From Adiantum capillus-veneris (lineage: Eukaryota > Streptophyta > Polypodiopsida > Polypodiales > Pteridaceae): 64,000 bases of DNA. Below the pieces are notes generated by a model. The model searched no databases and was not told the origin of the DNA. It saw nothing but the letters and a program-made list of their open reading frames with translations. Made by a program: the position numbers and the translations under genes. Of this stretch, positions 49,901 through 61,079 are shown in pieces. Position 1 is the first letter of the stretch; each line of letters begins with the position of its first letter. The stretch is taken from assembly GCA_014529385.2 (NCBI GenBank), contig CM043945.1, positions 139,155,241 through 139,219,240 of the forward strand, read 5' to 3'.

Positions 49901-51253
49901 TATTCTGCCCACACATTTGCCCTCTGCGATTAGCTTACAGCCATTCTAGAAATCTTCTACATAACAGCCATTTGGATTGAAGCGACCCTGCAAACCCTGC
50001 TCAACCATTTGTCCTACAGAAACAAGATTCTTTGTAATGTTTGGGACATGAAGTACATCTGCTAAGTACTTTGATTTCCCACTCTTTGTATTTAGAGGTA
50101 TGTCCCCTACATGAGCAATGGGGTGAGCTGTGTCATCTCCTGTCTGCACATATCCTGACACATCTGGTTTGCGTATATCTCTAAACCACTCTCCATGAGA
50201 CGTCATGTGATTAGAGGCACCTGAATCCACATACCAAACATCATATTGGGTGGCATTCTCTGCAGTCATTGTATTCATTACATGCTGCATAACAAGCATG
50301 CGCTCGTTTTTGCTGTCATCTGCATCTCTTCTAGTAGATGAATAGTTTCCCTATTCTCTCTTTCCACTTGCTTTTCCCTTTGGACAGTCACGTGACATGT
50401 GACCTCTTTCACCACAAGTCCAACATTCTCTGCTATCTGGAGTATGTTGCTGCCTGCTTGATCCTGCACCATGACCTCTTTGACTCCCCCTGCCTTGAGA
50501 CTGGTTTCCCTTGCCACCTGTATTGTTTTGATTTGATTGACCTTCCAGAAATTGGGCCCTGCAACTCCTTGGGCCTCGACCACGACCTCTAACTCTACCT
50601 CTATTGGAGTTAGAATAGAAGGCCTGTTCAGAATTATTTCTGCCATGAGAAGAAGATGTGTCAAGGTTCTTCTCCTCAAGAATAAGCATAGAAATCAAAT
50701 CTTGGAACACGGGGATGTCGTCTCTTGTATTCATGGAAGACCTAAAATGTACATACTCATCTCCTAGACCATCCAAGAATGCACGGAAAATGTCATCGTC
50801 TTCCACTGAGACTTTAATAGATCCAAGAGCCTCAATGATACTCTTGATCTTCAAGGCATAATCATTGATTGAGAGGTTGTTCCTCTTAACCTGATTTAGC
50901 TCCGACTTTAGTTGAAGCTTCTTGGCCTTGGTGTTCACCTCGAACACTCTGCCTAAGTTTCTCCATGCAATGGCCGGGGTTTCAGCATCCTATAGATAGC
51001 CCATCATGCCATCTATGATGCTCATAGAAAGCCAATACATCACTTTGCTCTGGCCTTGTTGCCAGTCCCTCAAAGCTTTCCTTTGTTCTACTGTAGCATT
51101 CACCTCGGGAATCTCTGGTTCCTTTTCATTGTCTCCTTCTACATAGTCCCAATAACCTTTTCCTTCTAGGAAATTTGTTATTCTGAACTTCCATGCAGGG
51201 TAGTTATTTTTCTCAAGCTTCTCAGTAACAATCTGACTAAAACCGTCAGACAT
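46988..51253 (-). pseudogene. Copia element 3 polyprotein, multiply interrupted
   Basis: Read from 51253 downward. Gag starts Met-Ser-Asp-Gly-Phe, with a TAG stop at about 50990, and gag continues to 50351. It has an Arg/Gly-rich segment and a zinc knuckle CWTCGERGHMSRDC. After another TAG comes protease with Val-Asp-Ser-Gly-Ala-Ser at about 50214-50231. A TAG and a frameshift occur near 49920-49945. Integrase shows the His-His-Cys-Cys region, Val-Val-His-Thr-Asp-Val-Trp-Gly, Phe-Ile-Asp-Asp-His-Thr and Pro-Gln-Gln-Asn-Gly-Val-Ala-Glu, with two stops near 49380-49395. Reverse transcriptase runs to 47995, where Trp is replaced by TAG. YVDD lies at 47878-47889, with a further TAG near 47820. 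RNase H shifts frame near 47360 and ends with Ile-Phe-Thr-Lys-Ala-Leu at about 47000. All domains are present; none is intact end to end. Confidence 0.9.
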
Positions 51254-51478
51254 CTTGAAGCACTAAGACAAAATAGCTGCAATCTGCAAAAACCTGCAAA
51301 TCTGTTGAACCTGCTATCGTGGTAACTGTAACGCTTTCTACACTCAACGAGTGTCCACAATCAAGTGTACATACAACCACTGTACTTGTACAGTAAATCT
51401 CTGTATACTGCATCTGGTCGTGGATTGCGAACGAAGGGATTGTGATGCTCTTGCTCTCTTAGCCTCTCTTGCCTGCAC

Positions 51479-51493
51479 CAGGCTCTGATACCA
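51479..51493 (-). other. Primer-binding site of copia element 3
   Basis: On the minus strand TGGTATCAGAGCCTG, a perfect plant initiator-tRNA-Met site, adjoins the 5' LTR with no gap. Confidence 0.95.
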
Positions 51494-51815
51494 TGTAAAG
51501 AATGAGGATGCAAGAGAGCTACACAAGACAAGCACAAAGCACACAGAGATGGAAAGCTTCTTCTTCTTCTTCACAGAAAAGAGAGTACAAAATGACTAAG
51601 TGCTAAAGTTGAAAAGTAGCACATATGTACATGCGGTCACTAAGTGTGAACTCGCTAGAAGCGTACTAAGCTGGCACTATAAGTGTAGTCCAGTTGTAGA
51701 ATCACTGGAAGATATCCTCTGTGTCGGTCACCTAACGCGCCAGTGAGTAAATGCCGTAAGCGGCCAAGACCCGTAGTGGATGCTAGCTCAAGGTGTAGAG
51801 CTCGACATCTCAACA
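51494..51815 (-). repeat. 5' LTR of copia element 3
   Basis: 322 bp, paired with 46616-46937. The A-rich flank AAAAA follows at 51816-51820. Confidence 0.95.
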
Positions 51816-52593
<778 letters not shown>

Positions 52594-52881
52594 CCATATT
52601 AGGTATTTTGGTAAAAATCTCACATTATGGGAATCTCCAAATCGACCGAATTCATGTAATTTGGGAATTTTCCACTTAAAGTGGGAAAAATTGAGGTGTG
52701 TGGCTAGTAAATAAAGTGAAAATCTCATAGGATTGTGGTGTTGATAAACACCAAAAGTCAAGAGGATGTACAACACATGGATTTGAATAATAACTATAAA
52801 TTACATAAAACAAAGGAAGATACAAAAAAGATTTTGTTTACAAATTGACTAGTATAGTCACAATAGAAGCTCCACATAATT

Positions 52882-55800
52882 CTACTCCACATTTGATACC
52901 ATATCTGAACTTTGATCCAAGTGTGGCTGATGTGCACGAGTGAGGCCTTCTTTGGCTTTTAGAGCATGTCTTTCTGGAATCTTTATTCTAGAAAATGGTC
53001 CTTCTTTGTTGGGTCTCCAGGACCAAACAATTGCATCTATAGTTTCCCACACTTGTGGGTCCTTATAGTTGACAGCCCAATAACCCTTCCAACAATTACT
53101 GTAAGCTTGAGTATCTGTCATCCCACTTTTTCTCGCGCAAGGTGCCCAATATTGAATCAAGAGTTTTCTGTAGTTTGGTGATGTAGGCTCATTATCAATG
53201 TCAGATAAAGCCATTGCAAGCCACACTGGATAGATTTCTGTGTCACTCGGAACAAGCATAAGAAAGTCACCTTGGTGCACATCAGACATAGGGTCAAACT
53301 CTTCCCTTGGCCTATCTCGTTGAGGCCCACAAAAATGATCATTCAACTCTTCAAGGCCTAGGAATCTTTCTGCTCCTTGTTGCAAATTCATTGTAGTGCT
53401 TTGTAGATGAGAATATTCTTGAGTTTTTGGCCAAAACATTTCATACAAGACTCCCTCTGATATGATTGCTTTTCCAATCTCTTCAATTACCTTACTCCAA
53501 TAATCTATCACGGGTCTATAATATCGCGGAATACTTGAACCATTCCCTAAATTTTTCCAAAATTTTATATAGTTCTTTAGCCCCAAAATGACTTCTTCGT
53601 GGGCCTTGACATACTCCGCCATTTGTACTAGAGGTGGATCTCCATGTGGTAACATTGGCTTGCCTTCTGTGTCTGTTTTCCAAAGGCGAATACTTCCACT
53701 CCAACTTGATACACCTACATGTGCCTTATATTGCATCATTGGTGTCTCATCTTGCATAAAGAACCTGAACTGAAGCGGTTTGGAATGTCCAACAAGTATG
53801 TCTTGTCCATCACAAAGATAGCCATCACAATATTGCTTGAAATCAGGGATCTTTGTGAGAAAAAATGGAGCTGGAGATGAAGATGAGCTGTTTCGTAATG
53901 TATCCATCAAATGTGGCAAAGTATAGGTTTGTGTAACTCTCAACTTCTCTGAAAACCTACTAAACATGGCGTCTATGTCCTCATGTGTATGCCCAACCAT
54001 TAAAAATCCCAGCTGGATGGTTTTGAAAACACCCCTTGCAACAAGCATTGACAAATAGGCAAATAAGTATCGATTTTTGTTTTCCCCTGCACAATTATCC
54101 AATTGTAGCAACAAGTTCTCTGGCAATCTGCGAAATGTTGACCCCAATTCCTCTTCTGCAATTTCTGACGACTGCACAATGGGCTCTTTTCCATCACTCA
54201 AGTTATGGTAGTCCAAAGCATCCCTTGAGTTCAAAGCATGTAGTAGTGAAATATTGCTCCTTGGAAGTCCATTTGTTACTAGATCACCAAGAGGATGCTT
54301 ATCTATCCTCTCGAGGTTATGTAAACAATTAGCAATTGAGCCAATTGTAAGATTTGGATCAGCTGGCCACAAACCATTCAAGACAAAGTGTCCGTAATGA
54401 CCTTCTCCATGTCCATGAGTGATCATGCCAATCAATGCCACCTGCAGATTATATCCTGAATCCACACCCTTGGGAACAATGCGTAATCTAGGAATGGCAG
54501 TCTTCTTTTGATCCATCTTATCATGGATTATGCATACATATTTTTGTGGTTGAGTTTCTGAATACGTGCGCCATGCATAATATAGGCTTCTGCAACTCTT
54601 TTGTTGTGCCATGTGAACTTCTCTCTCCCTCAAGAGAAGAGCTCTCTCTTCAAGAGAAGGTTTAGCTTCTAACCTTGCCTTGATTGAGCTACAAATATTG
54701 CACTTAGAGAACTCACTCGTCTTTGTTAAAGTGACATGTGGGTACTCTTTGTTCCAAATTCTACCAAAAGAAGATTGGGATAGCTTCTTCTCATAGCCCA
54801 TTTGGTCAAGTGTCGTGTTGATTTCACATAAAATATCCACTTGTTTGTATGTTGATGGAATCACCAATTGAGTCTCTCTTGAGCCATCTAGCAGTGTTCT
54901 ACTTCTATGTGGCATTTTCTCAGAGTTATTTTCCACAAACTCGTTTAGTAGTGCTCTTGCTAAACTAGTATGTTGAAGTCCCCTTCTCAATGTACATGTG
55001 TTCCCATGTACATATTGGCGCACACCATTTTCAAAGTTCTCCTTGTATCGATAAAATGATGTCTTTGGTATTCCATGTAGCTCATACCATGCTCTACAAC
55101 AAACAATAGAGCCATTTAGCCTGAATTGGTATCGTGACTTCTCATCTTTCTGATAACATATAGAAAGAACATCATAAACATAATTAGTGCGTGATTTTTG
55201 AGACTCTCCCCAAAATTGTTGTCGTAACCTTGTCACCATATCACGATCTGCAAATTGGCAGCATTTTTGTGCACAACAATCAATGCATGATACCCTTTGA
55301 ATTGATTTGTTTGAAAGGTAAAAAGTCGAAGCTGGTGCTGCTTTTGATTTTTGAGTCCTGTTCATGAAAGTGTATCGTCTCTTCCTTGACAACTGGACAA
55401 CATTACTCCCATCAAGTTTTTTTCCAACATTGCCATCGTTGGATACATCCTCATATGTAGCATGCATGCCATCAACAGGAACAAAGCGTTGTAATGGGCT
55501 CCCATTCAACATTGTTGTCTGCTTGATGGGCCACTTTAGCAAAGTGATGCTACCCACTTCAACCACATCATGAATGCTTGCATTTTCTCTTTCAATACCC
55601 ACACCCACACAATCAGGACCAAGTTCCTGAAAGTTGACATAATCATGTGGAAATACATATAAGATGGTCCCTTCATTCATGGTTTGCATCATTGTGTCAT
55701 CTTTTAAAAGGACCCTCTGATTTCTCCAAGACTCTCGAATCATTGCTTCAAATTCTGGGCTTGTCATAGGTATTGCATCTGTAACTAGAGGATCAGAATG

Positions 55801-56109
55801 ATCATGTTCTTCATCACCATTGTAGCTTTCGTGTGGATCAATTAAGTTCCCATTTAATACAAAAGATTGCAAAAGAAGCTTTGACCATCGAACAGCACTC
55901 CATAATGAGCCTTGGAGAGATGAAGTATCCATTGTAGGAAAAGGTAGGACCACATCCTTCAAGCATTCCTCCACTAGTATGGAGACATTTCCCAGCCCTA
56001 TCTTTGTACCACCACAAGTGGAATCTGGATCTGTTCTACACACACAACCAATACCAACGATTTCATTGTCAAGTATCATATGTACTTTCTCCCCAGATTC
56101 AAAGTCCAT
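52882..56109 (-). CDS. DUF7869-like transposase-like protein, intact right-arm copy
   Basis: An uninterrupted 1075-codon frame. The central and C-terminal parts match what I know as the DUF7869 domain, found in multicopy genes of plants and algae and probably of transposon origin. In order: a Cys cluster CIDCCAQKCC at 275-284; a helix-turn-helix-like region with Tyr-Glu-Leu-His-Gly-Ile-Pro-Lys at about 320-340; a Cys pair FSKCNIC (Cys470, Cys473); and then an RNase-H-like core. The acidic positions of the core are HDKMDQ (Asp530, Asp533), QLDNCAGEN (Asp671, Glu676) and GHTHEDID (Glu710, Asp711, Asp713). The order and the 38-residue gap between Asp671 and Glu710 resemble a DDE/D triad; that reading is inference. 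A beta-rich GDFLMLVP module lies at 947-1045. A 3' splice site lies just before the ATG. No terminal inverted repeats were seen, so mobility is unproven. It could equally be a domesticated gene. The domain name is from memory. Confidence 0.8.
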   Translation of the reverse strand: MDFESGEKVHMILDNEIVGIGCVCRTDPDSTCGGTKIGLGNVSILVEECLKDVVLPFPTMDTSSLQGSLWSAVRWSKLLLQSFVLNGNLIDPHESYNGDEEHDHSDPLVTDAIPMTSPEFEAMIRESWRNQRVLLKDDTMMQTMNEGTILYVFPHDYVNFQELGPDCVGVGIERENASIHDVVEVGSITLLKWPIKQTTMLNGSPLQRFVPVDGMHATYEDVSNDGNVGKKLDGSNVVQLSRKRRYTFMNRTQKSKAAPASTFYLSNKSIQRVSCIDCCAQKCCQFADRDMVTRLRQQFWGESQKSRTNYVYDVLSICYQKDEKSRYQFRLNGSIVCCRAWYELHGIPKTSFYRYKENFENGVRQYVHGNTCTLRRGLQHTSLARALLNEFVENNSEKMPHRSRTLLDGSRETQLVIPSTYKQVDILCEINTTLDQMGYEKKLSQSSFGRIWNKEYPHVTLTKTSEFSKCNICSSIKARLEAKPSLEERALLLREREVHMAQQKSCRSLYYAWRTYSETQPQKYVCIIHDKMDQKKTAIPRLRIVPKGVDSGYNLQVALIGMITHGHGEGHYGHFVLNGLWPADPNLTIGSIANCLHNLERIDKHPLGDLVTNGLPRSNISLLHALNSRDALDYHNLSDGKEPIVQSSEIAEEELGSTFRRLPENLLLQLDNCAGENKNRYLFAYLSMLVARGVFKTIQLGFLMVGHTHEDIDAMFSRFSEKLRVTQTYTLPHLMDTLRNSSSSSPAPFFLTKIPDFKQYCDGYLCDGQDILVGHSKPLQFRFFMQDETPMMQYKAHVGVSSWSGSIRLWKTDTEGKPMLPHGDPPLVQMAEYVKAHEEVILGLKNYIKFWKNLGNGSSIPRYYRPVIDYWSKVIEEIGKAIISEGVLYEMFWPKTQEYSHLQSTTMNLQQGAERFLGLEELNDHFCGPQRDRPREEFDPMSDVHQGDFLMLVPSDTEIYPVWLAMALSDIDNEPTSPNYRKLLIQYWAPCARKSGMTDTQAYSNCWKGYWAVNYKDPQVWETIDAIVWSWRPNKEGPFSRIKIPERHALKAKEGLTRAHQPHLDQSSDMVSNVE

Positions 56110-56110
56110 C

Positions 56111-56121
56111 CTGTAAGTAAA
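56111..56121 (-). promoter_or_regulatory. 3' splice site before the DUF7869-like start, right arm
   Basis: The minus-strand tract TTTTTACTTACAG ends one base before the ATG, as in the left arm. Preserved in both arms, it implies an upstream exon. Confidence 0.5.
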
Positions 56122-56203
56122 AAGATTACATTGTTAAATCCATAGTTATAGAAAAATACTCTTCAAACCAAAAATCATGCTACAACATGAAAAAGGTTTG
56201 CAT

Positions 56204-58458
56204 AGGTTGGACAAGTGGTGAACCTTGAGACCAAATCCTCCTTGCTATATTAATGGAAGCAAGGTTGGACAAGTGGTGGACCTTGAAACCAAAGCCTCTT
56301 TGCTATATGAGAGCATAGGTTGGACAAGTGGTGGACCTAGTTGTAATACCCACTGCCACCTATCAACTACTATAGGACTATGCTTTCCAATGTCCAAGTA
56401 TCCCTTGAGTCTTTCAAGGTTGAACACGTGGTGGACCTTGAAACAAAAATCCCCTTTCTATATCAGAGCATAGCTTGGACAAGTGGTGGACCTAGTTATA
56501 ATGCCCAATATCCAAGGTGAAATACCTTAGGACTTTGCTACCTTGCTTGCCAATGTTTACGTAGCCCCTCATTTCTTTAATGGAAGTAAGGTTGGACAAG
56601 TGGTGGACCTTGAAACCAAAGCCTCTTTGCTATATAAGAGCATAGGTTGGACCTAGTTTTAATACCCACTGCCACCTATCAACTACTATAAGACTATGCT
56701 TTCCAATGTCCAAGTATCCCTTGAGTCTTTCAAGGTTGAACACGTGGTGGACCTTGAAACAAAAATCCCTTTCTATATTAGAAAGGTTGAACACATGGTG
56801 GACCTTTAAACGAAAATCCCCTTTCTTTATCAGAGCATAGCTTGGACAAGTGGTGGACCTAGTTATAATGCCCAATATCCAAGGTGAAACACCTTAGAAC
56901 CTTGCTACCTTGCTTGCCAATGTTTACGTAGCCCCTCATTTCTTTAATGGAAGTAAGGTTGGACAAGTGGTGGACCTTGAAAGCAAAGCCTCTTTGCGAT
57001 ATGAGAGCATAGGTTGGACCTAGTTGTAATACCCACTGCCACCTATCAACTACTATAGGACTATGCTTTCCAATGTCCAAGTATCCCTTGAGTCTTGCAA
57101 GGTTGAACACGTGGTGGACCTTGAAACCAAAATCCCCTTTCTATATTAGAAAGGTTGAACACATGGTGGACCTTTAAACGAAAATCCCCTTTCTTTATCA
57201 GAGCATAGCTTGGACAAGTGGTGGACCTAGTTATAATGCCCAATATCCAAGGTGAAACACCTTAGAACCTTGCTACCTTGCTTGCCAATGTTTACGTAGC
57301 CCCTCATTTCTTTAATGGAAGCAAGGTTGGACAAGTGGTGGACCTTGAAAGCAAAGCCTCTTTGCGATATGAGAGCATAGGTTGGACCTAGTTGTAATAC
57401 CCACTGCCACCTATCAACTACTATAGGACTATGCTTTCCAATGTCCAAGTATCCCTTGAGTCTTGCAAGGTTGAACACGTGGTGGACCTTGAAACCAAAA
57501 TCCCCTTTCTATATTAGAAAGGTTGAACACATGGTGGACCTTTAAACGAAAATCCCCTTTCTTTATCAGAGCATAGCTTGGACAAGTGGTGGACCTAGTT
57601 ATAATGCCCAATATCCAAGGTGAAACACCTTAGAACCTTGCTACCTTGCTTGCCAATGTTTACGTAGCCCCTCATTTCTTTAATGGAAGCAAGGTTGGAC
57701 AAGTGGTGGACCTTGAAAGAAAAGCCTCTTTGCGATATGAGAGCATAGGTTGGACCTAGTTGTAATACCCACTGCCACCTATCAACTACTATAGGACTAT
57801 GCTTTCCAATGTCCAAGTATCCCTTGAGTCTTGCAAGGTTGAACACGTGGTGGACCTTGAAACCAAAATCCCCTTTCCATATCAGAGCATAGCTTGGACA
57901 AGTGGTGGACCTAGTTATAAAGCCCCTCCTTTCTTTAATGGAAGAAAGGTTGGAAAAGTGGTGAATCTTGAAACCCAAACCCTTTGGCTATATATAGAGG
58001 ATATCTTGGACAAGTGGTGGGCTTAGTTGTAGTATCCAATGTCCAAGGTCCAAGGTGAACTATGTAAAGACCTTACTTCCAAAAACAGAGTCGTACAAGT
58101 GGTTCTCCTTGAAACCAAAACCTCCTTAGTGTATTAGAACATAGCTTGGAGAAGTGGTGGACTTAGTTGTAATGGTGAATGTCCAAAGCAAACTATTATA
58201 GGACCTTGCTTCCCAAATCAAGTTTGGACAAGTGGTGGATCTTGAAACCAAAACCCCCTTACTCTATTAGAGCATAGCTTAGATAAGTGGTGGACCTAGC
58301 TGCCATGGAAAATGTTCAATCTGAACTGCTGCAAGACCTTGCTATTAAATGTCTAAGTAGAGCTAGCTTCTTTAATGGAATCAAGGTTGGGAAAGTGGTG
58401 CATCTTGAAACCAAAAGCCCTTTATTGTATTAGAGCATAGCTTGGACAAGTGAGGGAC
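56204..58458 (-). repeat. 368-bp satellite family, right arm
   Basis: Mirror of 31938-34192, with the same number and order of units, including the short 316-bp unit. Differences seen: CCC for CCCC at about 56766, and TTGATAGG for ATGATAGG in the unit at about 56365. Confidence 0.9.
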
Positions 58459-59059
58459 CTAGTTTTAATGTGTGATGTCCAAAGAAAAGTATTACAAGAC
58501 CTTGCTTTCCAATATTTGAATTGGTCAAGTGGTTAAAACTAAGTATAAAACTTTGACCATTTTCTTCTCGAATTGCCAAAAAGCTAGTTTTAGACACCCC
58601 TAAATGAAAATGGTTTAGGGTGGCCTTAAACAATGTTTTTTCAAAGACTTGAACAAAAGGGTTGTTGAAGAGTAATGACAATTTATTGTGGCTTGAAGTG
58701 CCTGAGTATGTGAAAACAAGCCTAGGTTTTCCACGAGGCAAAAGGTGACATAATAAGAACATTGGAAAGTTAGGATTGACCATGTGGCCTAAACTTTGGC
58801 AAGTGAAGTGGTGGCCAAGTTTTGTGGCACAGTGTGCACTTGGTCCTATATGTGTTGACCACTTGGCTAAATCTAGGACCATAAGGCCAAACCTTTGGCA
58901 CCTTAAATATAGTATGGGACATAATCTAGAACTGCTATAGTAAATTAGTAGTATAGCTAATATGTTAATATTTGTATTATATTTAAGTATATGCTAATAT
59001 AATTTATGTTCAAAATTTCACTAATGAAGAATGTTCCCATTTAGCACTCCAGATGCGGG
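58459..59059. other. Interval with decayed core-like sequence, right arm
   Basis: Mirror of 31337-31937, including the same 150-codon open frame (58430-58882), which I do not regard as a gene. Nothing else was recognised. Confidence 0.4.
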
Positions 59060-59240
59060 GTCTTAGGGCAATGCCACAATGGGGTGACAAGGCAGCGCTT
59101 CCACGTGAGGTTTGGGGGTAGCGCTCTTGATGGGGATGTGGAATATAGCGCTCTCGATGGCGGGGCTTGGGAGGTTGATTTTGGGATATTGTTCTGAGCG
59201 GGGTCCTGGGGCAGCGCCCCAGGCGGGGTCCGGGGCAGCG
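59060..59240 (-). repeat. GC-rich repeat block, right arm (shortened)
   Basis: Mirror of the degenerate part and the first units of the left GC-rich block. The rest of the block is missing and is replaced by the filler at 59241-59274. Confidence 0.7.
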
Positions 59241-59274
59241 AGAGTTATGCATGGATTTCTTTAATTTTGGCAAT
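59241..59274 (-). other. Templated filler at an arm-specific deletion
   Basis: In the arm orientation the right arm reads GCCAAAATTAAAGAAATC, then CATGCATAACTCT. Both pieces are copies of sequence a few dozen bases away (left-arm equivalents 30974-30991 and about 31011-31023). The filler replaces about 110 bp of GC-rich repeat, for a net difference of 77 bp between the arms. Confidence 0.8.
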
Positions 59275-59838
59275 TTTAAGTGAATTCCTAGTATAGAGTT
59301 ATGCATGTTTTTCATATTTTCAACCATGATTTCTTTAATTTTGGCCGTGTGAATTGGTTAATTTTTTATATTGCTTTTGTTTTTTTTAATCCTATGATAA
59401 AACATGGACTTGTAGCATACGTGGCATTCTAATAAACCCTATCAAGATTAGGCACACAGAGAGCGCACGAGAAACGCACACAGAGAAAGCAGGCGAGCAG
59501 CAAAAACACAGAAAGCGCACACGGATCGCACACAGTTGGAGTATACGCGCGCGTAGAGGAGCAAGCTCGGCATCGTACACAACACACAGGTGGAGTGCAC
59601 AGGATTGAAAGTTCGCGCACAAGACAAAGAAACAGCAGCGTACACAACGCTTTCCAGAAGGGCAGGATCGGGCAGTCTTCTCAGGAGACATTGCACACCT
59701 CACGAATAGAGAAAAAACAGGTATTTCTCTCTCTCTCACTCTCTGTCTTTCTCCATATAGAGAAGATGGTTCTCTGTAACTCTTCTTGCACACACACTCT
59801 CTCGTCAAAAGACAGAGATACATAGTTTAAACGTATCC

Positions 59839-60092
59839 CCGCACACATACACATATTCCCACACATCGTCTTCCTCTCTTCCACATACATAACCACAGTG
59901 AAATCTGTTATCTTGCTGTCTCTCTCTTGAAAATACATGCACATATTCCCACACATCGTCTTCCTCACTTCCACATACATAACCACAATGAAATCTGTTA
60001 TCTTGTTGTCTCTCTCTTGAAAATACGTGCACATATTCCCATACATCGTCTTCCTCTCTTCCACATACATAAACACAGTGAAATCTGTTATC
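59839..60092 (-). repeat. 90-bp minisatellite, right arm
   Basis: Mirror of 30227-30480, with the same three copies. Confidence 0.85.
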
Positions 60093-61079
60093 TTTCTCTC
60101 TCCTCTCTCTAAAAAACAGTTATTTATCTCTCTCTCTCTCTCTCTATCTATCTCTGTATTTGCTATCTCTCTCTTGAAAATACATGCTCATGTATGTGTG
60201 CGTCTGTGTTATCTATGTGTATGTATGTATATTTGTGTTATTTCATTGTAATACTCATACATAATGCAGATACACAATTACACTTAATTACGATATGCAC
60301 ACATAGTATATATACATACATAAATATCACAAATAACTAACACATTGTAATACTAGTAAAATTGAATGGAAGACTTACTTGCGTGATCTGTTAAAGTCGA
60401 TTCTTGTAGCGAGTTCTGGATGTATGCTGAGCTGATTTTCCTCTAATCCATTTGTAGATATGATTGTAACTTCTGTTTCTCAAAAATAGTAGTGTTGTTT
60501 AGTGATACACCTAATGGACATAAATGGTTTAAACTAGGACATGTAGACCAAAAATACGTGTATTTCTTTGGATGAATATATACACTTTTTGGTGACCCTT
60601 ACCACAAGTGGTGGACCTTAAGACCAATGGACTATAAGGACCTCCAAACAATACCTTGTACACTCAATCCTTCTTGGTATCTAGGTTGGACAAGTGGTGG
60701 ACCTTGTTCAAATTCTCTAACCACTCTCTCTAACATGGTGACATAATTTAGGTGTGATAAATTCATATCTATGCAAACTAATATCAGTTTAGGCTTGTTA
60801 ATTTGAATTTGTTTGAATTTATGTACAATATAATGATTTGAGGTTTGCATATTTGAATTTAGGTGGTATAATGATATCTTTTTGTGGTAAACTTGAATTT
60901 AAAATCAATTTTGCGTAGAATATTTTAAATTTAAGTAGTAAAATTTAAATTTTTATAAAAAAGTTTGAATTTTAAAATTTGGGCGGGATAGTTTAAAATT
61001 TAGGCGGGATATTTAAGATTTGGGAGGGATATTTTAAATTTAGGCGGGAAGGTTTTGAATTTATAGCGAGATCTCCCTT
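60093..61079. other. AT-rich interval with CCCGCC boxes, right arm
   Basis: Mirror of the left-arm interval. The boxes, here read as GGCGGGA, lie at about 60974-61057. Isolated cores lie at about 60602-60620 and 60687-60704. No gene. Confidence 0.5.

Larger units (their letters stand above)
46616..51815 (-). mobile_element. Complete but decayed copia element 3
   Basis: A full-length 5200-bp Ty1/copia element on the minus strand. It has two 322-bp LTRs (13 differences by eye, about 96% identical), a perfect primer-binding site, a polypurine tract, and gag, protease, integrase, reverse transcriptase and RNase H in copia order. AAAAA flanks both ends, fitting a 5-bp target-site duplication, although in A-rich DNA this is weak. 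Every coding domain has stops or frameshifts, so it cannot move by itself. It sits in the palindrome spacer. Confidence 0.95.
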
